A DNA stretch of 64,000 bases from Flammula alnicola (taxonomy: Eukaryota > Basidiomycota > Agaricomycetes > Agaricales > Strophariaceae). The stretch spans positions 45,916 to 109,915 of the forward strand of contig JADNRV010000167.1 of the NCBI GenBank assembly GCA_015499995.1, given 5' to 3'. Shown in pieces: positions 43,964 to 55,440 of the stretch (position 1 is the first letter of the stretch; each line of letters begins with the position of its first letter). The notes beneath the pieces are model-generated. The model saw only the letters and a program-made list of their open reading frames with translations, searched no databases and was not told where the DNA came from. The position numbers were made by a program, and so were the translations under genes.

Positions 43964-44985
43964 TTACTGGCAAAAGCAATGTTATTAAAAGAAAGACAGT
44001 TGTTTGGATGAGAAAATCTTACCTTGATGAATTTGGCCATGAATTTTCTATGGGAAAAGGTGTCAGTTTCCCGCTCTCGAACAAGGAGATCAAGAACGAA
44101 CTTATGGAATTCCGTCCGCAATAAATCGTTCACAAAGTTTCCTTGACTGGTCTTCGCTGTCATAGCTTGGTTCTTGAATATCAAATCTGAAGGAGAGGAG
44201 TCAGTCGATGTGTTGAACCCTAAATAAACCACCTAACCATCGTCCCAGCGTTTCTTCACCTGGAAAGTTCCAGGCACTGTTGTGCTCACACCTCCTGGTG
44301 TTTGTTGACCCAGGGCCGCGGCAAGGTTAAGCAAAGGATTGGAAGTAGCAATCTCTGCTTCACGAGATGCGGCTTCACTTGCGGATTGTTCAGAGTCTTG
44401 CCGTGCCTTTTCCTCTGCACGTTCGCGCTTGATCTTCTCGAGCTCTCGGAGGAGCTCAGCGGTGTCGTCCTCCTCATCTGACTCCTCTTCACTGTAAATC
44501 ATGTTAGGATGTAAAGTTTATCTCCGAACAGACGTTGAACCAACCTTTCATCCTCCTCCTCATCTTCCTTGTCCTTGTCCTCATCAGACTCGTCGTCATC
44601 CTTGTCCAATTCAAGTGCTTCCTGTAGCAGCTTCCTCCTCTTGTGAGTCTCCTCATCGGCCTCTCCAGGTGTATCTTCCAAGAGCGGTGGCTTGCCCTCC
44701 GCCTTCCTCTTCTTATTCCGTGCCTCTTGCTCAGCAGCAAGGAGCTCCGCGCGCAAATCCCGCTTCTTAACCTCGTCAGTCGAGGTCTGGCCAACTTGGC
44801 TATGTAACGCGAGAAGAAATTCATGGAGGTCAGCATAGTTTAAGTCATGTATGAGAATGTGTATTTGCGAACCGGAATTTCATCTTCGTGTGGGCGGCCA
44901 TGTCTCGCACGGAAAACTGCCGCGAGCCACCTTTGACATCCTTCGCCTGTGCGGGATCCCATGTCGGCCTGTGAGCTGTAGACAT
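43964..44985 (-). CDS. CWC15: Pre-mRNA-splicing factor CWC15
   Basis: Cwc15 (Cwf15, AD002) is a small spliceosome component of the NineTeen/Prp19-associated group. The ATG at 44985 gives the invariant start [20 protein letters not shown] and [18 protein letters not shown]. Then come [20 protein letters not shown], a charged coiled stretch, a highly acidic region ([20 protein letters not shown]) and [19 protein letters not shown]. The end is [14 protein letters not shown] and [20 protein letters not shown]. The last visible intron (GTAAGA..CCAG) ends directly before TAA at 43964-43966, so the stop codon would lie alone in the last exon. If that intron is retained, about 30 unrelated residues are added instead. 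Confidence 0.92.
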
Positions 44986-45448
44986 TGTAGTGAAAGTAGC
45001 AAAGGGTTTTTGGAGAAAGCAGAGGAGTCTCGAGCGAGTGTGTTTAGTCAGTTCTACTTCTAGCAACATTTTCCCACCACGTGACTTGACACGCCCTCCT
45101 GTCGCTGTCACGCTACTGTCAGGCAAACGAACCGCCGAGTGGGCAACATCAATGTATTTATTATGTATGTATGCAGCGGAAAAGCGGATAATCGGGTATA
45201 CAAGAAGATTTAGTAGGTGTGTGAACAAGATATTGACGTAGCGAGGTCCAAAGCGATTAGCAGTGTCAATGAGCAAGCTATGATACTTATTCAAGAAGAT
45301 GAATGGAGATGAAGAACAGCGAGAGTAGAGCGATGCGGAAGGATCGGGGAAAAGGAGAGTCCAGTAGAAGGCGTGAAGGTCATAAATTATCATCATCGTC
45401 ATAAATAGCGCACATGACCCAAGAAATTTCGTCCAATGTGGAAGGGGG

Positions 45449-46996
45449 CTATGGTGCCGATGCATTCCGGCCTGAGCGTTGGCTGTTGTTGTAAAACTCT
45501 TGCCGTAGATCGTGAAATTGGTGTCGTAGAACAGCGCGCAGGGTCTTGCCTTCCTTCCAGAGTCTGTCGAAAGACGCACGCGACATTAGACGCGCTTTCT
45601 GCTGCCGCTTCGCCTCGTTATGAGATTGGGTCAACAGAAAATGTAGGTGCCGGAGTCTAAGCCTGTCAAAAGCAGTCTGTATTCGATATGTCAGCACCCG
45701 CGTAACTTGACAGCAAAACGAGGCATAGATTGGGAAATAAGAGGCACTTACGCTATATTTTGATGCTAAATCAGCCAGTTTGGCCTCGTGTTGTTCTAAT
45801 TTAGTGAGAATTGCTAGGCGTTGGCGAGGTCGAAAGGGCTGGGCAGCCTGGGTTTCTATCAGTTGTCTCATGCGCGCTAGTCGCTGTAGAGTTCTGGCGT
45901 GGTGTGAGCAGAACATTCTACACACGAGAAGGCGGAATAGATTCACGTTCGGAGAGAGAGTAGTCTCCTTGAGTACTTCTGGTGCCATGAGGAGGACCGT
46001 ACGTGCCACTCTTCTGCGCCGATCTGAGTACGAAGGGTTAAGGTGCGACGTAAAGATTCCAAAGATTCTTCAAGTCGCGAACAAATGTCGATATGCTGAG
46101 AAAGGTCGTGCTCTACGCTCTTTGCGAGAAAAAACTAGACGACGAAGGGAAACTGCAAATGAGCAAAGGACAAAGGGAGATAGGTTACAACGCACTGTGT
46201 TCATGAACTTGACATCTTCCTGAGATGAAATTAACAGATCGAGATTTTCTTTAACCAGAGATACTTCGTTGGGGTCATCCAACATGGCAGGAGAGGAAGT
46301 ACCGGCATTAGCGGGAACATCCATCGCGGCTGTTGCAGTTATGGTTGAAGGAGATTTCAAACTGTGATACTCCGAGCCAGTCGTCGTTTCCCTGAGACTG
46401 GGAAGTTTCTTGGGCCGAGGACATGGTGGTGGCGTCGAGATCAAAGGAATGTCCTCTTCATGAAAACCATTCACCTCGTGGCCCCCAGGATGTGTTGATG
46501 CTAAACCGATAGACTTTGCTCGTGGTGTCGCAAAATTATCTTCATCATCATCACCGAGATTAGAATCGCCGACAGCATCATCATCCACGTCCTCAATCCT
46601 CCCATGTCCGACCCATTGTTGCCTGCCAAACACGTCCGTCGACCACCCACTTTCAACAATGACGCGTGGAGACTGAAGATCGGATGGAGGGCTGCCACGG
46701 GCGCGACTTGGGCCTGGTTCAAGAGACGCGAACGCATCGAAGGCAAAATTGTCTGTCGTTGGATAGGATAAACCCGGAGGGTGAAAGACCCCAATCATCG
46801 TGGGCGGTTCTTCCTCGAACGCTCCCAGAAATTGCGAATAGGTGAGGATAGGCTGCGGAGGTTGCTCGACACCATTTTGGAGCGTTGTTGAAGTCGTAGT
46901 CGCGCTCGTTGGTTTTGGCAAGCGGCGACGAGGAGCCATGCGAGAATGCAGGTCCGGCCTGTTGAACTGGGAAGAAAAGTCGTGTGCAATGGTCAT
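45449..46996 (-). CDS. Unknown protein, low-complexity N-terminus and helical C-terminus
   Basis: I do not recognise this gene. The first ATG at 46996 (MTIAHDFSS) or the one at 46939 (MAPRRRLPKP) opens a Pro/Ser/Thr-rich, acidic, probably disordered region of about 270 residues (GVEQPPQPILTYSQFLGAFE, VDDDAVGDSNLGDDDEDNF). After at least one intron (donor GTGCGT near 46198) come basic and probably coiled-coil helices: SRLEESLESLRRTL, RTLQRLARMRQLIETQ, LAILTKLEQHEAKLADLASK and HFLLTQSHNEAKRQQKARLM. It ends at 45449. Exon edges around 45.9-46.1 kb are uncertain. The helix-rich end suggests a scaffold or regulatory protein, which is only inference. Confidence 0.5.
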
Positions 46997-48204
46997 CCAG
47001 GAGTGTTATGAAAAGAGAAACGGGGATTGTGAGGAGGAAGAGGGCAGATGCATACCAAGAGGAAGAAACAAAGATGTTCAAGTTGAGTTACGCCGCAATA
47101 AGTATTAGTCCAGCCACCATTCCACCGTGTCGGCAAGAATCCGAGGAACGAACAAGCCTTCCCTCCCTCAACTAATTTGGTTTTATTACTTACCCGCGAG
47201 TACTCGCAGACACTTGAAACAGAACAAGAAATCCAGCTAATTAAGTATGACAAGCGGAATATCATGGTTGTAGTTACTCATGGCGTGCCGGGTCGGGTTT
47301 CCCATGAAAGTATACAAAAGTCGAACTAATCAAGACCCACATCCAAATAAATTTCCCCGATCAAACCCGTTGTTCACAAGTGGACTAGAAACGTTGAAGG
47401 TTCACACAAAAGACTTGTTCCATCATGAGGTTTTACCGACGACACCCCAGAACGCACCTGGCGTCTCTTACATCACAACCCGTACGGATCGTGCAAGCGA
47501 TCACCTATTTCTGTCTTGAATCTTCAACGAACAGTAATGTATACTAATATGTCAGAATTGAATGTGTTTTATGTACAGGCAGCGAATGCTTTACACAATA
47601 AATACGCATGGGGGAGTGCCGTATAATTCGATGGAATAAGGTAAACCCGAGGGTCGAACTTGGTACAACGATCGTCAATAAGACGGTGCTAGCCATGGAC
47701 TGTCCTGTACAGTGACGGCGGAGGAGGGGTACAAGTCAGCGTTCAGAAGCACTTGCGCGGGATCGAATAATACATGTGAATGATAGTATATGTATATAAA
47801 AAATAGCAGACTGGATGACGCAAGGATGACGATGTACGTTGCTTTACAAATGATGTGATGGATAATAAATTAGCAGGTCCATAGGATGAATGTTTTTGGC
47901 GAATCGTTAAGCGAACATGAACATGAGAGGTGATAGAAAGTCAGAAGGTTGAAAAGGTTGAAGGTTGAACCCGGAGGGAGGAAATGCGCGATTGGCCTTG
48001 CGGCCAGGTCGTGTTTGATCCCCACCCAAATCTCGAGAAGGCACTTGTGTCGGGAAAAGATGTTCCCAAAATATGTTCTTGCGTGTTATTTCCGTCATAA
48101 AGATGTCGTCAACCAGCATCGGCCAGTACGTCATGATGGCCTAGCCCGCTTCAAAGAAAATTCGTCCTTTGAACGGCGGTCGAGATTTTATACTAAGAAA
48201 AAGC
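46997..48204. other. Intergenic region without recognised gene
   Basis: No frame resembles a known family. AT-rich stretches near 47520-47900 look like 3' and 5' untranslated sequence between two minus-strand genes. Confidence 0.35.
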
Positions 48205-50366
48205 TCAGTAAACAGCCCGAAAACAAGAAAAAGGTAAAGCACGAACCAAAGTCGGACGGCCGCGTTGCTGATTCTGCGGTACGTTCTGGGATTCCGGTTG
48301 TATATCCTGAGACCGAGGAGAGACGCGATAGATGGGTTGAACAGGAGTATTGATGCCAAGCCCCAGGGTGGGTCGCCTGCGAGGTGTAGATGAAAAGATA
48401 GAAGCGAAAGGTCCTGCATTTCCTTTCCCTTTCTCATATTGCTGGAGCCTTGGCTGGCGATCGAGCCCAGGTTCCTCCTCGGGGTCGGGGTTGATCAACT
48501 TCACTGTGAAAAGGGAAAAGAGGGCATAAGCATAAATTTAAAGCTGAGAATCCAAAGCAGACACGAACAGGGCCGGGGTGGTACAGTGCCAGGTGGAGGG
48601 GGCAAAGGACGAAATGACGCAGACGAATGAAATGTGCTGGAAGGAGTTATACTACTCTCTTCCGTTAGGTTTTCTGAGGGAAAATGCACACGAGCGTGGC
48701 GAGCTTTTGGGGTTCCTGGAGCGGACGTTCTGCTTCCAAAGTTCTGACAGAATTCCTCGACAAAATCTTCAGGCCTGAATAAATCATTCGAGAGGTTGAT
48801 GGTTTCGATTGACTGTTTAACAACCAAATGTTGAGTAGGTGGCGCAGAGGTATTTTGCATGAAACTTACCTCGTGGTCAGTAGCACGTATCACAGACAAC
48901 GTGTCGGCGAATACTCTGAGCACATCTTTCAAGAGCTGGGATCGATCTACTTCCAGCTGCTCGCAAGAATCGCGGAGAGCCTCCCACTCCTTTATCCATC
49001 CCGCAGACATTCTCTGTGAATCGAGCGAAGAACCGGAAGGCGAGTCGAACTCGGAGGCAAAGTTATTACCGCCCTTGGAATTCATCGAAAAATCTCGATA
49101 ATTTAGGTTCGCTTTCATCGACTCCAGACGCCGTGTGTCGAGCGAGTACCGGAGCTTCTTGTACTCCTTCTTCCACTCCGACGCCACCCCGCTTCGACGA
49201 CGTGACTCGCGCACTTGGTCGTTATGCAATTTCCTCGCTGCTGGCTCGTAGAGGTCGTGCCAATGTGTGCTCTGTTTCAGGTGTAACTCAACACAACGGG
49301 ATTCAAGTTCAACAGCGATTTGTTTGGCAAGTTCATATCGGTTCATGGCTTGCTTCGCCGTCTCCACTCTTAGTCCATCGATGGCACTGCGGAGATCACT
49401 TTCCAAAAAAGGAGAGTTGGCTTTCACTGCTGATACTTAAAAAAGAACAAGCTTACGAGGACTCGTGTTCTCCAATCATCGTTTCCGCCAAGTTGGCGAG
49501 ACGGGATGCGTATTGTTGCTCAATAGCACCTCTGAAAAAAATCAATGTTGGTAAACGGGTATCGTGATAGTGGAAAAACGGGACATACCTTTTGATCCAG
49601 AACTTCGTCAGTTCGTCCGTCGTCTTGAGGGCAACTTTCATGCGTGCGGAAAGAGCTTTCAGTTGCGGATTGCTTGAATTTTCTAAGAAATCTAGAGAAA
49701 GTGTTGAATCTTGTTGGAGTTGAGGCATGGTGGATGTAGAAGAAGCAGAGGCGCTTTGCTCCAGAGTATCAAGGTCCCAACCAACCAATGAATCATCAAT
49801 CATGAAATGCTCCCAGACAACAGGCCTGCCATCTTTATGGATCACAGCTCTTCCATTGACAAAAGCATAGGTGGCAAAACGTTCGGGTCCAACAGCGTAC
49901 TGGTTGAAACGAGTTGCAAACTCGATGAATCCGGCTGGTACGGATGAAATGACCCCGTCCTCCCGCAGACATTTGTCCATCTGCACGATCTCCTTCACCT
50001 GCCCGACGTCAAAGGAGACTCCTTCTCCTGGCTTCGTTGGGTCCAGAAGCTCGTATGTTCGCAGCGACTTGCGGCGAAGGCATTTGTGGTTTATCCCAGG
50101 GACCATATGAGCAGAAGGGGCGCTGGGCCCTGATTTCGTTGCTGTCATAACGAGAACCAGAGGGAAAAGGCAAGTGGCTGCTCAAGAAAGGTGGGGTTAA
50201 AATAAAGGAAGGTGGGAGCAAAACCTGATGACGGATTGGGATCTTTATCAAGCATCAGAGGAGCAACACCGCCTTGGGACGAGGCTCCTGATGACCTTCG
50301 ATGACCTTCGACTTTTCTCCTTTCATGAGTCGAGTCTGTGAAACCTGAAACCGCTTGAGGCTGCAT
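48205..50366 (-). CDS. F-BAR (FCH) domain protein with extra N-terminal region, no SH3
   Basis: F-BAR proteins bend membranes and link them to actin, often at division sites. A start at 50366 (MQPQAVSGFTDS) spliced near 50226-50155 joins SGPSAPSAHMVPGINHKCLR. About 130 residues of unfamiliar sequence follow (RTYELLDPTKPGEGVSFDVG, PERFATYAFVNGRAVIHKDG). The F-BAR core then begins: LKTTDELTKFWIKR, GAIEQQYASRLANLAETMIG, LRSAIDGLRVETAKQAMNRY and WIKEWEALRDSCEQLEVDRS. The C-terminus is Pro/Ser-rich (FRPLPPPPG), probably spliced near 48.5 kb to INPDPEEEPGLDRQPRLQ and ending at 48205. No SH3 domain is found. The core is clearly related to the neighbouring F-BAR gene at 52889-54833. A start at 50148 is an alternative. 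Confidence 0.75.
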
Positions 50367-52888
50367 CCATCAAGCTTTTTTGCCTTTCATGGACGGAAGG
50401 CGAGGCCACAAGGCAGGATCCATCAAAACAAGAATTTCGCAAAGGTTAAACAAAGAGCTCTGCGCAGTACTTGGGCACAGCGTTGAGTAAAAGATACTCG
50501 GTGAGTTGGGTGATAGAGTCATTTATCTCCTTGTCTGCCGGTGTCTGGCAGTGGTGAAGGCAAGTTGCAAGCGGTGTGCTCAATTTGAATTTCCCCAAAC
50601 GTGTGCTCCACGTGACCGGAGCCCCTATCTCCACTATCCGTTTACAGCTGAACTTAAAGGCTTCCACTACAAGCTCTCCTTGGACCTTGACAAGCTAAGT
50701 TCGTTGTGTTTTAAACTACTTTACATATCTTGATGAATTTAAACATGCTATCAGTCTACTAAATATTTCAGGATATTAGAAAGATCTCAGCAAGTTTTAT
50801 ATTATTCGTCCGGAAATACGATTCTCGGTAGGACTCCATGAAGGACCCCGCCGAACTCACCATAACGAAAGACATAATTTCGAAGCTCAGCGCTCAAGCC
50901 CTGAGTGCAGTCCACAAAATTTCAAGCAATTTGCGCTTCACCAAGTGCACCACCGATCAAAGCGATTTTTTCCTCGAGATCACTCTTACGCTCCATGATG
51001 GAAGCGGAGACTTCGAGTTTCTTGGGATGCGGAGTAGAATATCATGTTATAGATCAAGGAGATATAATCCGCGGCGTTTTGTTACGCTCGATCCCTTCAG
51101 TGGATCTACTGATTTGTTTAATCAAATGGAAGAGAGGGCTTCCTTGATTCCATGACGAACGACTTGATTCATCCTGACCTCTCCTCTTCCAGGTTTAATG
51201 CGTAGTTTTTTCATCACCCAACATTCTGAATCAACCAACAAGGAACTGTTGCGAAAAAGTGAACTTTTGCGGTAGGATGGCGACAAAAAGGATATTCTTT
51301 CCAGTTTCGTCACCTGCTAACTTCCAGGTATGCCAGTTCTAAGTATACCAGCTGAAGAATCTTTTACCCCTTTAATTGTCGACTGAAACAAATGATAGGA
51401 TGAATATATAAATCTACTATTTTAGTGACGGAGTCGATCATCTCAAAATACGTCATCGGAAGGCCCTCCAGTTCTGGTAAATATCTTCACGCGGAGTGTC
51501 GCGCAAGGGAAACTGAACCAATCTCGGGTTCTCGAGCGCCTATTTTTAGGACGTCCTCAATGTCACAATGAAAATCCCGCCCATGCCAGACAATCGTCTC
51601 TTCGTTACTCTTACATCCGGGACTTGAAGCTCTCTGTGGTTTGTGGGCGATCTTTACCATAATTCTGCGACGACTAGACGACTAATTTAAATTTACTCAG
51701 CAAGAGTGCTAGAAGCTCTGAATCGGGCCCTGTCTGTGCGCCGACGAAGCTTAGCACTTCCCTGATAAACACGAGTTACAAACGACTAAAATGGATTAGC
51801 CTGAGATACGCAGCTGTAGTGCTATTATTTCACAATGCGCCTTCCCGGATACCGGTCAAATATTTTAGTATTCAAAATTTCAACGTACATAAGTACATCC
51901 GACAATCGTATCTTCACTCACGAAAAATATGCACATGAATATATATATTTCCGAGGTAATTCCTTCCGCAACATAACAGAACCCTCCGACACACACCAGA
52001 TTGCTGTGAAAAAATAATAATGGTTTCCCCCAGCGAATGCATGCATAGAAGATGATATCCCAGTCACACCAATAGAGATCATCCAGGCTTCGAATGGCAA
52101 CATTACAGTACGCACGCGCTTTCCTGCTCACGATAATACACATCGTGGAACTTAAGACAGCCGGTCGACCGTCCCGAGTCTGACGGCGCAGATAGAGGGC
52201 GGGAGCAGATGCCGGAGGCAGGCTCCAGGGCGATGGCGCCGAGGATCCTAAAGCAGCCAGGCCTCTTACTATTAGCGCCAGCGCCCCGAAGCGCCCCGAG
52301 CTGACCGATAAGTCGCGACCCTGGCTCTCACTTGGGAAGATTAAAAGTAACGCTCACTTTTGTTCCTCAATTCCCCGTTTCTGTCCCCTTAACCTTGACA
52401 TCGTGTCCAACTATACGTGTTGCCCAGTCGCCTGTCCGCGTACATATTTAACTTCCAATGATCAACTCGTGTACAACACGCCTACACTCTTACAACTCGC
52501 GATCGAAGTCTACAGGCTGTCAGTGGGATAACAATAACACTTATCTACACCCGTCAGGAGGTTGGTTATTCGAGATATATGTTGGATGGTAAACAGAGAG
52601 AAAAGAGAAAAAAAGAGTGAGTGAGTTGCAAGGGAAATGGGGGCAGTAAAACAATCTTGTCCGATGAGAAATTAAAGCAACTGTAATACAACCAACTTTT
52701 TGAATGAAAAAAAAAATGGGGTAAAATTCAGGATACATCGTGTGTAGAGTCTCCCAGATGACCTGATGAAGAAGGTATATGCAAAAAAAGCGCACAACAC
52801 CAGATAGCAGCATATAGCAGTTAACAAGGGGGGAATAAGAGGGGAGTAGCAAAAAAGATAAGAAAAAGAAAAGAAGAAAGAAAACCCC
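50367..52888. other. Intergenic region, one doubtful frame
   Basis: A plus-strand frame at 50838-51155 (MKDPAELTITKDIISKLSAQ) has no family match, and other frames over the same bases are equally open. The remainder to 52.5 kb holds nothing recognised. 52541-52888 is probably 3' UTR of the F-BAR/SH3 gene, with purine-rich repeats near 52849-52885. Confidence 0.35.
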
Positions 52889-54833
52889 CTAGAACAAGCA
52901 CACAAAATTGCTGGGGAACACGTTCCGGCCCTCGACCCTCCTCGCCTCGTCCAGCAGTTCTCCACTCCACCACCCATCATCCGGCGTCGCCGTAACCGCG
53001 ATGACATCGCCCGCCTGGAAATCAAACTCTTCCTCGATAGTAGCCGTGTAATCATACAGCGCTTTCACTAAATATCGGAGAAAGAAAGAAAGCAAGGAGA
53101 CGAGAATCAGCTGTTAAGACCTCAAGACAAGCTACATACGAGCCGCACGCACCGTAAAACAAAATCTTATTGCCCTGCTGTTGTGGGAGCGGTGGAGGCG
53201 GCGTCTGTGGCCGATCGTTTGGCCGTGCTGTGCTGCCCGCAGGGAGCATCGGCAATGGCTGCGAATCCCTATACGGTCTCGCCGCAGGCGACGGCGTCCT
53301 CGTCGTGGACTGTCCCGCTCCTCCCGCCGCAGCCGCAGACAAATTCGCACTGGTGTCGGGCACAGGTGGCGGGGGTGGTTCGGCGGGCTCGTCTGGGGAG
53401 GCGACGCGGTCGAGCGGCCTGTATAGCTTGCCGTCGCCGCGATACTGCCACCACTACCACCTGCACCACCGCCACTGCCACTGCCGCCGATCGCCCCGTT
53501 CTGCGACACCACGGAGCCCTCGTACGAGTGCGAGTCCCCGTTGAGCTGCTGGCTGGCTGAGTGCTGCAGCTCGTCGCCTGACTGTTGGCGGCTGTGCGTG
53601 CTGCCCATCGCGGCGGCCTCGGAGTGGTATGCTGGTGCGGGGCGGCGGGAGACGCGTTGGTGGTCTACTGTCTTCATGACGGGCGAGCCTGGTAGCTGTG
53701 GGTCGAGAAGCCCGTTGGAAGGCGTAAATTCAGGGGGTTGGGCTACTGTGTTCCCTGTGCCGTATTCGTTGACGAAGTTCTCCACATCCTTCTCTGGTTC
53801 GAGCTGGTCGAGTGCTGTGCGGATACGTTCGCATGACTAGGGTTGAGATAGAGAGATAACGAACGGGAGGTCAGTAAGTGACATCCCAGGGAAGCTTTGT
53901 ATGATAAATTTACCTGATCATCAGACACACACATTGTGGATACATCGTTAGCATAAGCCCATAGAATATCTTTCATGAAATCCATCCGTTCCTCCTCCAG
54001 ATCCTGACACGAGTCGCAAAAGTCCTTCCATTCCTTCTCCCAGGTCTGCGTCATCTCTAATAGCTCTTTGGTAAATTTCGTAAAATCCCTCTCGTTCCCA
54101 AGCATCGTCTGTTTCGTCCGTTGTAATTTCTGCTGCACCTTCAATAGATCATTGCCTTGCATATACGTCGCCTGCTGGGTATAAGAGTTGATACGCAGAC
54201 AGTCTCCTTCATACTTCTCTCGCGATTTCTTCACGTACGATTCTTGCACCTGTTTTTCTTTGAACTTGCGTTCCAGTGGCGCCTGTACATTTCGCCGATG
54301 GTTGATCTGTTTTTGGTGGAATTGGGCGGTAGGGCCCTCGAGATCGAGGCGGGTTTGGTTAGCCAGCTCCATGTGGGTCTCAGCCTGCTTTTCGGTTTCG
54401 ATCCGAAGAGTATCGAGTGAGTTACGAAGTTCTCTGTCAAAGACGACGTCAGAAGGTGCGTATATATTCAACAATGAAAGAGAAATCACCCAATCTCATC
54501 GCCTCCGATAGGCGCTTTCGCCAACTTTGCTAGTCGAGTAGCGTATTCTTCCTCTATGACGCATCTGTAACCAATGCTCGATCGTGTGCTCGCGATAATA
54601 CGATTATTGTAGTGTACACACCTTTCATTCCAGAAGTTTCTCAGCTCGTCCGTCGTCTTGGACGCCCCACGCATTCGTGCAAACATGATGTTCGGGCCAG
54701 CATCGCCGAGTCCCCAGAAAGAATTGCAGTAGTCCCTGGACGTGCTTCCGTTGAAGAGGTCAACACCGGGCTGTTTTGCGGTTGCATAGCGCGCAAGAGA
54801 GGTGGCTGAGGGCTGCTGTGCTCTAGCTGCCAT
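52889..54833 (-). CDS. F-BAR and SH3 domain protein (Hof1/Imp2/Cdc15-type)
   Basis: Proteins with an F-BAR followed by a single C-terminal SH3 act in cytokinesis and septation in fungi by linking plasma membrane to the actomyosin ring. From the ATG at 54833: YCNSFWGLGDAGPNIMFARM, ASKTTDELRNFWNER, CVIEEEYATRLAKLAKAPIG, LRNSLDTLRIETEKQAETHM, KVQQKLQRTKQTMLGNERDF and WEKEWKDFCDSCQDLEEERM form the F-BAR. A long Gly/Ser/Pro-rich linker follows (about 53130-53800). A short exon ends LPQQQGNKILFY and splices to VKALYDYTATIEEEFDFQAG, DDGWWSGEL and NVFPSNFV, a complete SH3 with the ALYDY, WW and PSNFV ligand-binding residues. The stop is at 52889. Confidence 0.88.
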
Positions 54834-55440
54834 TGTGAGTTGTGTGATACGTGCCCTCTAGCGATGACAGCAAAGAGAGAGAACGATAACGGAGAGAAGA
54901 GGGGACCGCGCACTGACAGATGGGCCTGATGAAGAGATGATCTAATTGAAAAAGAGATGAAGCAAGTTTTACACGCCCGATATGATTTCGGCAAATAATA
55001 ATGACAGTGTGGCTGAAATCTCCCAGAATCCCTTTCCAAGTACCCGCATATCCTCCACGTGATTCCCGCTGTTGCGATAGCCACCAACGGAGGCGCTATC
55101 GCCCACTCGCACTAGATCCAGTCAAATCCCCGACACCGACATTCCGTTGCTTCTAGTCCCATGTGCCCACTGACGCCCACTGCTCAGTTCCCGTAAGGAC
55201 CGCAGCGAAACAATTAAAATAGGCTTCTCAAGGATCATCCAGCGCTTCCGATTGCCAATGCCCATTGCCCAATCGCACCCCAACGCGTATATTAGGGCAC
55301 ATTTTTTTGACTTATCGTGAGTGCACAACACGCGGCTATAATTTTAAAGCCTCCAAAGAGCATCACGGGTTCATTTAACGTACGTACAAGAACATCGATA
55401 CTCCAACCACAATCGAGCGCCCATCGGTGCCCGTGATTCA
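54834..55440. other. Intergenic spacer
   Basis: This is 5' sequence of the F-BAR/SH3 gene and 3' sequence of ELP1. I see no gene in it. Confidence 0.4.

Noticed and set aside
50838..51155. Small plus-strand gene between the F-BAR genes
   Set aside because: Two overlapping frames are equally open, there is no family match and nothing marks a promoter or intron.
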